DNA of 64,000 nucleotides from Nereocystis luetkeana (GCA_031213475.1 JARUPZ010000008.1:10049076-10113075); one strand, 5' to 3'; positions 1 to 7,175 are shown, numbered from the stretch's first letter. The notes: a model not told the origin generated them from the letters alone. Translations and numbers: made by a program.

Positions 1-434
1 ACCTTTGAAACGAATGCTTTCGTGCGACGCAACATTGAAGGGGTCATACACAGTTTCGTCTCTGCCAGCGCTGAACTCTCGATAGTGTCATCCCCCTCCC
101 CTTATCTTCCCGTCTTCGTATGCGGAAATTCTCTTAGGCACTTTGCCCTCCCTTTCCCCCCCCTCTTCTCCACAAGTAGCCGGCATTCACCATCTAACCC
201 CTCTCAACCCCCCCCCCCCCCCCCCCCGGATCAATACCCCCTGCCCCCAAATCAACACTCTACCAACCTGTCCCACGTCAACGAAGCCCCCCATCGCCAG
301 TTATATGACTTTCTATCCGGCGTTTCCCGAGTCGCAATCCCATTGGCCGAGTCTGCCCCCTCCCCCCACGCCTTCGGCCTACAGTGGGCGTAGGACCCGT
401 GGCGGGAGTTGCCCCTTGTGTGAAAATCGAGGTG
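1..434 (+). repeat. Tail of a preceding array unit
   Basis: This stretch is nearly identical to 24323-24756, 36715-37147 and 49087-49519, so it is the normal-orientation end of a unit whose body lies left of the window. It is strongly pyrimidine-rich on the plus strand and includes a run of 20 C at 208-227. No gene is supported; the proline- and serine-rich ORFs across it are what C-rich low-complexity DNA gives. Confidence 0.9.
208..227 (+). repeat. C20 homopolymer
   Basis: A run of 20 C. The equivalents are 20 in unit 2, 19 in units 3 and 4, and only 12 (as G, 11571-11582) in the inverted copy of unit 1. Confidence 0.9.
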
Positions 435-513
435 CCGCCGTACGTGGGAAGATAGGGTCCCACCCCAGGATAAGTAAATCGTTCCGTAAATCTGCAACTC
501 CGGCGAACTGGGG

Positions 514-786
514 ATGAGACCGGTCACCCCTCGGGTCGATGGCTCCCCGCGTGGTGTGTCAACTGCTCAACTGCAACCTCACTGGTTGATCCCTGATTGG
601 CTAGGGTTCGGGGGGGAAGCGCCAACCGAGGAGGTTAAGGTACCACCCCCGAGTCACAAACGCTTTCTATACCTCTACAACCCGGACGACCTGGAGACGA
701 AAACGGTGATCCTCTGGTTCGATACTGCCGCGCTATCAACCCCAACCCTACTCGGTGGTCGCTGCCTGGCTGAGATCTGGGATTAA
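514..786 (+). CDS. Conserved 90-codon ORF near the unit start, unrecognised
   Basis: An ATG-started ORF of 90 residues is intact in units 1, 3, 4 and 5 (24836-25108, 37227-37499, 49599-49871). In unit 2 it is broken by loss of one copy of an eight-base tandem duplication; a later ATG leaves 12511-12750. The middle is proline-rich and the second half has a hydrophobic and aromatic stretch (around FLYLYNPDDLETKTVILWF). The same DNA includes the first of three internal repeats of a GGTTCGATAC motif, so part of the ORF is made of repeat sequence. No family is recognised and coding status is doubtful. Confidence 0.25.
   Translation: MRPVTPRVDGSPRGVSTAQLQPHWLIPDWLGFGGEAPTEEVKVPPPSHKRFLYLYNPDDLETKTVILWFDTAALSTPTLLGGRCLAEIWD
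676..748 (+). repeat. Internal repeat copy a (GGTTCGATAC motif)
   Basis: This stretch contains GACGAAAACGGTGATCCTCT, then GGTTCGATAC and then CCCCAACC. It aligns with 1626-1730 and 1803-1905 in the same orientation. The core resembles a pol III B box, but no A box is evident upstream. The set recurs in every unit. Confidence 0.6.
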
Positions 787-1045
787 TGTACACAGCAAAC
801 CCCGCCCTAGAGGTGCACCAAGTTCAGTGACTTATAGTATCCTATAGATAGGGTCGTTGTGGATATAATATAGATCAGTTGCAGAATGTTGTAAACCGAC
901 AAGCCTCTGGATCGGAAATGCGTCCACGCTATCTGCACTGCACTACCCACAAAAAAGCTGATATTGCCAAAATCCCCGCGACAAAGACACTGAAATCACG
1001 TCTGGCGCCTTTTTTTCTCGAGGATTTTTCGTTTTTCCGCTCCAG

Positions 1046-1507
1046 CTCCGAACGTCTCTACCGAGCGAAAGTTTGTAGGGGCAGACATGAGCTCCTTGGT
1101 GCACTCTCGTGAGTGAGCCAAAGCGACAGCACTTTTCGTGTCCTCCTTCGGGGCGGATCTCGTCGCTAAATATAGGAAATGTGGTTCCAGGCGCTTGAAT
1201 TTTCAGTTTCTTGTACTACTTCAGTCGAAGGGTTTTTCTTGTGGAGAACAAGAAGCAGAAACGTACTCGTAGATTCTGGGTTCTCCTCCGGGGTCATTTT
1301 TCAGTAGAGAAAATGAACTTGACGACAGCAGTAGTTCGAGAACCTAATTTTTCAAGCGCCTGGAACCACAATTCCCAACAACTTTAGCGACGAGGTCCAC
1401 CCCAAAGGAGGACACGAAAAGTGCTGTCGCTTCATCACACTCACGAGAGTGCACGAAGAAGCTCATACATGCCCTGCTAAAGTTTGCCTCGATGGGAACG
1501 TTCGGAG
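1046..1507. repeat. Long imperfect inverted repeat, unit 1
   Basis: The left arm (1046-1199) and the reverse complement of the right arm (1351-1507) match over about 155 bases, separated by about 150 bases. The longest uninterrupted match is 27 bases (1114 region onward, AGCGACAGCACTTTTCGTGT and on), with others of 20 and 17. Overall match is roughly three quarters by eye. A transcript across it on either strand would fold into a long stem. The right arm coincides with the 3' end of a minus-strand ORF (1344-1859), so the left arm looks like an inverted partial duplication of that end. The conserved spacer carries nothing recognisable. Confidence 0.9.
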
Positions 1508-1859
1508 CCAGAGGAGACACACCCAAAGTCCTCGTACTAAAGACGGCGGCGGACGTGCTTCCAGTGTCTTTGTTGTTGGGACTTTTGTTTGTGTTTTGTG
1601 GACAGCACAACACAGGTGATGCATCTACAACTATAACACCCTGGTGACGAAAATGGTGACCTTCTCGGTTCGATACTTGCCCACACTTTGTGGAAGCCCC
1701 AATCCGATTGGCTGATCCCTGAAGGGCCGAAGTTGCGTCGAGGTTCCATCGTACCCGGGGAGAATAATGACCGATTCCGGATACAAATTGTTCTGTACGG
1801 CTGCAAAAAAAACATTGCCGGCGAAAACGGCGCCCCCCCGGTTCGATACATCTCCACAC
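1344..1859 (-). CDS. 171-codon minus ORF ending in the hairpin arm, unrecognised
   Basis: The ORF is open in all five units (13308-13823, 25666-26181, 38057-38566, 50429-50944); unit 4 has an in-frame loss of six bases. Its last ~95 residues read like protein, with mixed polar and hydrophobic residues and fairly GC-rich third positions, and end at residues LVAKVVGNCGSRRLKN. The first half overlaps the GGTTCGATAC repeats and is probably not coding. The 3' end is the right arm of the inverted repeat, whose left arm is a decayed, inverted copy of the same end with an in-frame stop. It could be a terminal exon of an older gene. No family is recognised. Confidence 0.3.
   Translation of the reverse strand: MWRCIEPGGRRFRRQCFFCSRTEQFVSGIGHYSPRVRWNLDATSALQGSANRIGASTKCGQVSNREGHHFRHQGVIVVDASPVLCCPQNTNKSPNNKDTGSTSAAVFSTRTLGVSPLAPNVPIEANFSRACMSFFVHSRECDEATALFVSSFGVDLVAKVVGNCGSRRLKN
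1626..1730 (+). repeat. Internal repeat copy b (GGTTCGATAC motif)
   Basis: This copy shares GACGAAAATGGTGACC, then GGTTCGATAC, CCACAC and GGAAGCCCCAATCC with the other two. It is followed by GATTGGCTGATCCCTGA, which is also echoed in the opposite order at 581-603. Confidence 0.6.
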
Positions 1860-1905
1860 GGTTTATGGAAACCCCAACCTTGCCGGCCAATCGCTGGTTG
1901 ACTGG
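1803..1905 (+). repeat. Internal repeat copy c (GGTTCGATAC motif)
   Basis: Closest to copy b: both have the GCGAAAACGG-like lead, GGTTCGATAC, CCACAC, a TTTRTGGAA stretch and CCCCAAYC, followed by a CCAATCGCTGGTTGACTGGG-type sequence. Copies b and c lie about 177 bases apart, suggesting a local tandem duplication that predates the array. Confidence 0.6.
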
Positions 1906-2128
1906 GACTCACAAGGACGGTCAAACCCGTGAAGGACGACAAGCAGCCAAACATACATGCCAATCAACCACAAGCAGGGCACCTAGTTACTGTACTTCGG
2001 TTTAGGATTTGGCGGCCGCCATGGGTGGTGGTCGAGTTAAACATATTTGTGCGCGGTGGTGACCTCAAACTCGGAGCAGGGGGAATGATCGTTGGCGTAG
2101 TGTGCACCAGGTACATATATATAATACG

Positions 2129-2137
2129 TACCAGGTA
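2129..2137. repeat. TACCTGGTA motif (reverse orientation)
   Basis: One of five perfect copies of this nine-base near-palindrome in unit 1 (others at 3115, 6075, 6229 and 7356). It stands beside an AT-rich stretch flanked by a second, shorter CACCAGGTAC copy at 2105-2114. Confidence 0.6.
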
Positions 2138-2282
2138 AGGCATCCACGAGGCAGTTTACAGCTATGGTATCTGCTACTGTCTCTGAAAGTGGACGCGCCA
2201 GAATAACCAAATCAATCCATTCGATGCTGTCATCCATTTGCGAGAAGATCCGCCTCACGAGCGGCTCTTAGTAGAAGACAGC

Positions 2283-2456
2283 TCACCCTTCATGCGACTC
2301 GACGAACACCACAAGGCGCTTCGCCCCTGGTGCAAGCAATGTCTGCGAGGTGGGTGAAAAACCCACATGCTCCGTGATAAGGGTAGCGTTTTGTGTGATC
2401 CAGATCATTCTCCATAGATAGACGCATCCCTCGGTGCTTGCACCCTCGTCTTGACC
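2283..2456 (-). pseudogene. Exon-like fragment with a nonsense codon, relative of the 4337-4897 ORF
   Basis: Read on the minus strand this is open for 57 codons with coding-like third positions. It contains residues FSPTSQTLLAPGAKRLVVF followed by ESHEG and a TGA. The neighbouring ORF at 4337-4897 has VSPTRHRLLAPSARRRKVF followed by ESHEEW, in register, so the two are paralogues inside one unit. Where the paralogue has tryptophan (TGG), this copy has TGA, and a TAA follows five codons later. Both retain a downstream GTGAGGCGG that could be a splice donor. The upstream side has a pyrimidine-rich tract that could be an acceptor. Copies in other units: 14247-14420, 26605-26778, 38990-39163, 51368-51541. 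Alternatively this is a real terminal exon ending at the TGA. Confidence 0.45.
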
Positions 2457-2741
2457 AAGAGAAAATCAGAAAACCTAGGGGCGTTGTTTCCCGAGGTGGC
2501 GTGGTATCATTCGCCTCCTACATACGGTACTCGTTTCTCATAAGCTCGCCATCCGACAAAGTGTAGCCGCATGAGCTGTAACGTCGCGCATATGCACCCC
2601 CTGAGATAGAGAACACCTAGGCAAATGACAAAACAGGGAACCCTGGTACGATAGACGGCACACGTGCTCCGATTCCGTGTTATCTACATATTGATGGCAA
2701 CATATTACAGCAATCACAAACCAAGATTTCCAGGTCGGGAA

Positions 2742-2930
2742 TCACGAAGAAAGGAAAGCGTCGCGAACGAACATCGCCACGACTGGTTTCGGCGGATCGG
2801 TTTGAAGTTTCAGGGAGAGGGTGAAGGAAATCGCGAGGAGGAAACGTCTACAAAACTCTTCAACCTGTTGAAAAAGTCCGAATGGGCAGGGGGGGGGGGG
2901 ATGGGGGGATAAAACAATGGGGACACCCAA
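2742..2930 (-). CDS. Short ORF next to a G run, strand uncertain
   Basis: On the minus strand an ORF covering FQQVEEFCRRFLLAISFT and ending DAFLSS is open in all five units (14705-14893, 27064-27249, 39447-39632, 51825-52010). The opposite strand has an 82-codon ORF (2664-2912) that is broken by a one-base deletion in units 4 and 5, which favours the minus strand if either is coding. The upstream end runs into a G homopolymer (2889-2900) of different length in each unit, so only the last ~45 codons could be genuine. No family is recognised. Confidence 0.25.
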   Translation of the reverse strand: MGVPIVLSPHPPPPCPFGLFQQVEEFCRRFLLAISFTLSLKLQTDPPKPVVAMFVRDAFLSS

Positions 2931-3081
2931 GCCTCACGAGGTGCTCGGCCTTCCTAAAAAGAAGAGTTGGGAATAACTGAGACACAGGGTTCTGTTGAGG
3001 GAGAAATATCGAAACACCGTGACCAGTGTCCAGAGGGGGCCCGACAATTGTCTATGTGTGCTTGCAAACTTTGGCGAATAT

Positions 3082-3188
3082 AGGCTACACTGAAATTATT
3101 GCGCAATACAGCCATACCTGGTATCCGTTTCGGGGGATTTCAGAAGAACGGGAATAATAGAGGCTACACTGAAACTATTGCGCAATAC
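3082..3188 (+). repeat. Pair of 28-base direct repeats
   Basis: AGGCTACACTGAAATTATTG followed by CGCAATAC occurs at 3082-3109 and again, with one base changed, at 3161-3188. The two flank about 50 bases that contain a TACCTGGTA motif. The pair is found in all units, for example from 15045 and from 27405. Confidence 0.85.
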
Positions 3189-3488
3189 ATTTTCTCAAAT
3201 ATGAAACCAGGCCTATTGTGCCAGTATTACCTCGGTTTCACATGACAGGGCAGAGCCGGTACTGGTGCACCTTGTTGTGGTGAGTATGAAGCCACCACGA
3301 TTCGGCCTCCGCTGAAAATAGTAGCTTTAGCGGCAGAACCATGTCATGACACAGCCGGGGTGGAATAAATGCCCTTTACGGGTGGTGCCTTAATATCCGA
3401 GCTCAGCACATCAGGGGCTCAACGTCTCTATTCACCCGAAACATGGGCTCCGAACAACGTTTTGTTCGCGCGCAGCCCGGCGAGCAGC

Positions 3489-3494
3489 TATAAA
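3489..3494 (+). promoter_or_regulatory. TATA-like box upstream of a small ORF
   Basis: TATAAA lies 42 bases before the ATG at 3531. In units 4 and 5 it reads TATATA (40195 and 52573 regions). The spacing would put a start site about 10 bases before the ATG. This is a positional guess only. Confidence 0.25.
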
Positions 3495-3530
3495 CACTTC
3501 GGTGTACTGTGCAAGCTGCACTTCTGAAAT

Positions 3531-3716
3531 ATGTGCAGAGATATTATTGCTGATGATGGTGAAATAATCGCAGTAGCCGGTATACTATTAGGGGCTCACT
3601 TGAGCAGCTCGACCGATAAGAAACTATTGCCTCGGAATGAAAATAGTGGTACCGCTACCGTGGCATTGCTATTGATAGGGGGATACTGCTGTGGTAGCGG
3701 CGTGGATATAGAGTAG
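3531..3716 (+). CDS. Small 61-codon ORF with two hydrophobic segments
   Basis: The ATG-started ORF is intact, with the same length, in all five units (15494-15679, 27855-28040, 40237-40422, 52615-52800). It has a short acidic start (DIIADDGE), a hydrophobic stretch (IIAVAGILLGAHL), a polar middle and a second hydrophobic stretch (VALLLIGGYCCGSG). First codon positions are purine-rich as in real genes. Differences between units that I found are amino-acid changing (D to N and S to G in unit 2, R to P in unit 3), so there is no sign of constraint. A TATA-like box precedes it. No family is recognised; a chance ORF cannot be excluded. Confidence 0.3.
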   Translation: MCRDIIADDGEIIAVAGILLGAHLSSSTDKKLLPRNENSGTATVALLLIGGYCCGSGVDIE

Positions 3717-4003
3717 TTTGGGGTACATAGAGGATGGTCGCCTGGTACCAACAGCTCTCAATATCCGTCCTTCGGATGTTATTGTTTGGTGGAAAACACA
3801 GCACCCACAGGCAAACCGGAGAGTCATACGTGGATGAACTTTTTTTTTCAACAAAGAAGAGAAACAACAACCTTGCCATACACTAAAAAGAGCTGAAAAC
3901 TAAAGTATTTTTCCTGTGCCTCCTCGCCTTCCCCGATAGATTGGACCCGATTATGTTTTCTTCTCAATTATAGTTATGATTTTGATTTTTTCTTTTTACT
4001 TCT

Positions 4004-4189
4004 TTATGCATCTTGTTCTGCACAGGTTATCTTGTATGTACGCCTGAGTGCGTTGAACAATAGCTGCACACGATATCCCACCCTATTTTCAAGTAGCTTG
4101 GTGCAGTTCATTCGGTGGGGTTGACGGGCAATCAGCATACATGCGTGACCATGTTCATCAGTACATACGTCTCGTTTCATTTTTTTCAC
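4004..4189 (-). CDS. 61-codon minus ORF, protein sequence unchanged in all units
   Basis: An ATG-started ORF encodes a small basic protein that starts MKKMKRDVCTDEHGHACM and ends KITCAEQDA. It is intact in all five units (15967-16152, 28328-28513, 40710-40895, 53088-53273) with no amino-acid difference that I could find. The two base changes I located inside it are both silent: a lysine codon AAG to AAA in unit 3, and a threonine codon ACC to ACT in units 4 and 5. Four cysteines and several histidines are present but no known motif. It lies about 150 bases from the end of the 186-codon minus ORF on the same strand, so it could be its downstream exon or a separate small gene. Confidence 0.4.
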   Translation of the reverse strand: MKKMKRDVCTDEHGHACMLIARQPHRMNCTKLLENRVGYRVQLLFNALRRTYKITCAEQDA

Positions 4190-4336
4190 GTTTATTTTCT
4201 TGATTTGGCCCGTCTGCTATTGGGGCGGGACCTGCTCTGAACCGTGCGTCCTGCATGTAGCTAATGCTACGCAACGTTTCATGCACAAGTGATGGACGTT
4301 TGTATGCAGTCTGTTTCTCGTTAATTGATACCAGTA

Positions 4337-4897
4337 TTATTTGGCGGCGTGCTGCACATACAGTGCTTGGGTGTCAATTACGACAAGTACCCCCCCCCTC
4401 CCCCTATTATGTATACAGTAGGTTGGGTTGGCGTCGGTTGGCAGTAGTAACACTATTGCATGAAACATGACGCCCACAACGTGAGCTAGAATACCAGGGC
4501 ACCTTAATTGTTTCATTTTCTGTCGGTCGGACACAGCTGGCGATCGAGGTTGGAATATGTGTCCGGGGTGGAAAATTATTGTTCCTGACGAGGGGAATGC
4601 TCGTATCGCGTAGTGTTCATGGCGAGTCAAACACGTGGTAGTTACATACCTGTGGTACCCCCATAGCTGCCTCTGGAAAAGACCGCGCCGGAAAACGGAG
4701 CAAGTCATTAACGCTGGCATCCATATGCAAGTCCGCCTCACCAGCGGTCCTGGGTAAGATGCAACCCATTCTTCATGGGACTCGCTGAACACCTTACGAC
4801 GCCTCGCGCTCGGTGCAAGCAATCTGTGCCTGGTCGGTGAAACCTCGACGCACTCCGTCCCGGAATTAATTGTAAAGATGCGAGGGTCTATGGTCAT
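4337..4897 (-). CDS. 186-codon minus ORF, best coding candidate of the unit (unit 1)
   Basis: I chose the ATG shared by all units (MTIDPRIF start), because a two-base deletion in units 4 and 5 removes the longer upstream reading. Base differences between units inside it are mostly silent: an arginine codon CGC/CGT and a glutamine codon CAG/CAA. One H to Y change is seen, and two length changes are multiples of three (an extra codon in unit 1 and an extra glycine codon in units 4 and 5). The protein is basic, rich in R, H and W, with no signal peptide and no recognised domain. Residues ~20-45 match the 2283-2456 fragment. A GTGAGG donor at 4736-4741 and a TTTTCCAG acceptor ending at 4673 sit inside, so it could be spliced. 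Confidence 0.45.
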   Translation of the reverse strand: MTIDPRIFTINSGTECVEVSPTRHRLLAPSARRRKVFSESHEEWVASYPGPLVRRTCIWMPALMTCSVFRRGLFQRQLWGYHRYVTTTCLTRHEHYAIRAFPSSGTIIFHPGHIFQPRSPAVSDRQKMKQLRCPGILAHVVGVMFHAIVLLLPTDANPTYCIHNRGRGGVLVVIDTQALYVQHAAK

Positions 4898-5407
4898 ACG
4901 ACTACGGCCATGCATGATATCGAGTACACCCCTCCCCACCTCCTTGCGCAATACGGAAATTGTATGTTGTAGAACGCCATTATTGGGGACACCCAATTAA
5001 GAGGTTGTCGACACCTTGTAAGGTTTATTGCATACATACATCGTTCAACGTCTACAAAAGGAGTCTGACACGCCCGCACCGTGCAAAGAGGGACGACCCA
5101 GCCACCTGTACTAGGTCGACAAACGAGGCTTGATAAAACGTGAGTCTACAGTGCCCTTCTTCATCAAAGAGGTTGCTACTGTGTAGTAGCCGCTGTGATA
5201 TCTATCATCGGGAAACACACACCCACACCCGGTAGCAGAGGCTCGAGCCACTACCGACGACGTCGATTGGTAGTGCCTCGCGGGAAGGATTATTTGTGTA
5301 GAATATTCTTGAGACTCTAGATTTGCCGAATCGTCTATGCCCCGTAATAGGTACGAGTGCCAGGTATGAATATGCGATTTAGGGATTTCACTCTGCAGCA
5401 ATGACGA

Positions 5408-5998
5408 ATGAAACATTCTCCATGGGGCAACGGTCGGATACGACATATCTACACAATGCGGTGGAATTCTCGGTCAAACATAACATCGGCCACCACGGCA
5501 AAATCAGTCATCTATTTTTCACGATATGATATACGCTGTACACCATGGTCGATGCTCGATGTTCAAGATATCATTCGATGTGCCCTGCACCCACATCAAA
5601 GAAGCGCAGCGCTACCAAGACAAGCCAGCACGCCTGTCTGTGTGCTCCAGCCGTCGACCGCGTCACCCCTACCAAGAAACAGCTGCCACCACAACGCCAG
5701 ACAGCCACCACACCGATTCCAGTGCTGTAGTCACAGAGGAATGCTCTGCGCACATAATACCAACAACCTCGACACCATTCCTGCATCCGGTATCTGGTAT
5801 TTGGTATCTCGAATCGCGCCCGAGCCTCTCCACAGCACAACATCACCAGCATCACCAACCAGCAGCAACGGCAAGGCGGAGACTGGTGCACGACACGATC
5901 GCTGCTGTTATGCTCGCCGGGCCATCATCTGCATCCGAGGGGGACATCAATCAGTGAACACAAAAATAGCCGGACGAAACCGGACATACCTGAGGTAG
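5408..5998 (+). CDS. Overlapping ORFs of 196 and 143 codons, coding frame uncertain
   Basis: Two plus-strand frames are open across this block in all five units: 196 codons (5408-5998) and 143 codons (5526-5957). A third ORF is open on the minus strand (5571-5891). Units 4 and 5 have an in-frame three-base insertion (42346 region). Differences such as CTA/CTG and AGA/CGA are silent in the 196-codon frame, but others nearby change residues in both frames, so selection does not pick one. Copies of the 196-codon frame: 17369-17959, 29740-30330, 42120-42713, 54498-55091. The products are rich in H, P, S and T with no recognised motif. This may be non-coding sequence with long open frames by chance. 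Confidence 0.25.
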   Translation: MKHSPWGNGRIRHIYTMRWNSRSNITSATTAKSVIYFSRYDIRCTPWSMLDVQDIIRCALHPHQRSAALPRQASTPVCVLQPSTASPLPRNSCHHNARQPPHRFQCCSHRGMLCAHNTNNLDTIPASGIWYLVSRIAPEPLHSTTSPASPTSSNGKAETGARHDRCCYARRAIICIRGGHQSVNTKIAGRNRTYLR

Positions 5999-6074
5999 AG
6001 TATGCTGACAAATGTTATCTGCGAATTCAGACCGGCTGACATCGGGGTCGTCAGACATCGATACTGCTATATCA

Positions 6075-6083
6075 TACCTGGTA
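6075..6083 (+). repeat. TACCTGGTA motif, present in units 1 and 2 only
   Basis: Units 1 and 2 (18036-18044) read CATACCTGGTACCAT. Units 3, 4 and 5 read CATACCAT at the same place (30406 region). The difference is exactly TA versus TA-CCTGG-TA. Confidence 0.9.
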
Positions 6084-6228
6084 CCATATTACGTTCCAGC
6101 ACATACCCTGTATTCATAGTACGACACAGCGATACCGGCTTACAATCAGGAAGCTGGACGTTTCCGTATTTATTTATTCGGGAAAGGGTGCCCTTTCTAG
6201 GCTGTACTCTGCAACACAGCAACTTCAG

Positions 6229-6237
6229 TACCTGGTA
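6229..6237 (+). repeat. TACCTGGTA motif, second polymorphic site
   Basis: Units 1 and 2 (18190-18198) read CAGTACCTGGTATCAT. Units 3, 4 and 5 read CAGTATCAT (30553 region). Again a lone TA corresponds to TA-CCTGG-TA, the same seven-base difference as at 6075. Confidence 0.9.
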
Positions 6238-6500
6238 TCATTTTCGCGTTGTAAGTCCCAGCCTGCCTTTCTTAGTGTTCGCACTGTTACATGACTCACC
6301 ACGCTACTACCCTTCGAGGTGGATAGGCGGCCTGTACTGGGTGGTGTGAGGGATACCGGCAGCCTGTAGGATGGGTACACGGCCTTTGGTATAACTCTGT
6401 CCGTGAATGTAAGAAACGCGTATTCAGTCCACGAACAATCAGACGAACCTTATATTTCCGACATAGATAGGGGTTCACACGGTCAATGACCGTTTCGCAT

Positions 6501-6542
6501 GTTTTTGGATTTTGGATCTTGGGTTTTGGGATCTTGGGTTTT
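6501..6542 (+). repeat. Short GT-rich repeat (GGATCTTGGGTTTT type)
   Basis: About three imperfect copies of a 14-16 base TTTTGG-ATCTTGGG element stand in tandem. The same block occurs in every unit (from about 18458, 30815, 43198 and 55576). It resembles telomere repeats only in base composition. Confidence 0.7.
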
Positions 6543-6740
6543 CGAATCCTCATCCAGCTTGACCAATGAGTGGAAAATACGTGTCATACTGATGTTTCGG
6601 GATGTTTCATTGACCAACACAATCCCGAGGGTTTTCATTGACCCGCTTCCGTTCGTTTTTTCTTGCGCACCCTCCAGCCCTGCCGAAGTGCACAAAGCCC
6701 CTGCGCACTCAGCACCAGATACAACAACAGAAGCACCATC

Positions 6741-7175
6741 TCACCGGAGTGTCATCACCGTCACCCATCGCGCCCGCCGACGACCCGCCAGCAAATCTTT
6801 CTCCTGTACCTGTGTCAAGCGAGCTCCACCCACTGCCTGCAAGAGGCTCAAGTATACAGCGCGCTCTTCCCAATCTCGAGCTCTCTGCACCAACGGCAGT
6901 GTTCTTGGGTTCTGCAAATTCCTCCACACCAGACAGCGGGAGCCACAGTCTTCTCCGGTGCTTTTGAGGGGATAGACGGCCCACTGCAACGGCGTAGAAC
7001 CGCGGCCTTTGCACCGCTGGGTATCCATAGCAGTTTCCTTCACAGTGACACCACCGGTCTTCTCCATCATCCGTGCTTTGTGCAGCATCATCGGCAGACA
7101 TCCATACGCACAGCGCTCGTCGCAGAAGCAAGGAACACCACCAATCTCGACAGCGGTGTTTCCTCGAAAACTCAA
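6741..7175 (-). CDS. Open frames on both strands; minus ORF with an ankyrin-like snippet
   Basis: The minus-strand ORF is open in all units (18753-19133, 31110-31490, 43493-43873, 55871-56251). It includes the residues GRGSTPLQWAVYPLKS, reminiscent of the TPLHxA core of an ankyrin repeat, but the remaining positions do not make a convincing repeat. A plus-strand ORF of 257 codons covers the same DNA in units 2-5 (18456-19229, 30813-31586, 43196-43969, 55574-56347) and is broken in unit 1 by a one-base deletion near 6800. Changes between units include silent ones in the minus frame (TTG/CTG, TGT/TGC) but also several replacements. Strand and function stay open. Confidence 0.25.
   Translation of the reverse strand: MSFRGNTAVEIGGVPCFCDERCAYGCLPMMLHKARMMEKTGGVTVKETAMDTQRCKGRGSTPLQWAVYPLKSTGEDCGSRCLVWRNLQNPRTLPLVQRARDWEERAVYLSLLQAVGGARLTQVQEKDLLAGRRRARWVTVMTLR

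Noticed and set aside
22-527. Proline/serine-rich ORFs of 90-220 codons at the unit ends (also 24176-24839, 36568-37230, 48940-49602)
   Set aside because: They follow a pyrimidine-rich low-complexity block and a C homopolymer of varying length, which opens frames without coding; lengths change between units with the homopolymer.
575-603. Resemblance of CTGGTTGATCC to the 5' end of small-subunit rRNA, which would make the array rDNA
   Set aside because: The match is only about a dozen bases and the following sequence is unrelated. No conserved 18S, 5.8S or 28S blocks were recognised anywhere in the unit.
6501-6542. Telomere-like repeat
   Set aside because: The GT-rich element is about 15 bases, imperfect and only about three copies; it is not a known telomere unit and lies in the middle of each array unit.
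6741-7175. Ankyrin-repeat protein on the minus strand
   Set aside because: Only one short TPLQWAV-like stretch fits; the rest of the repeat consensus and any second repeat are missing.
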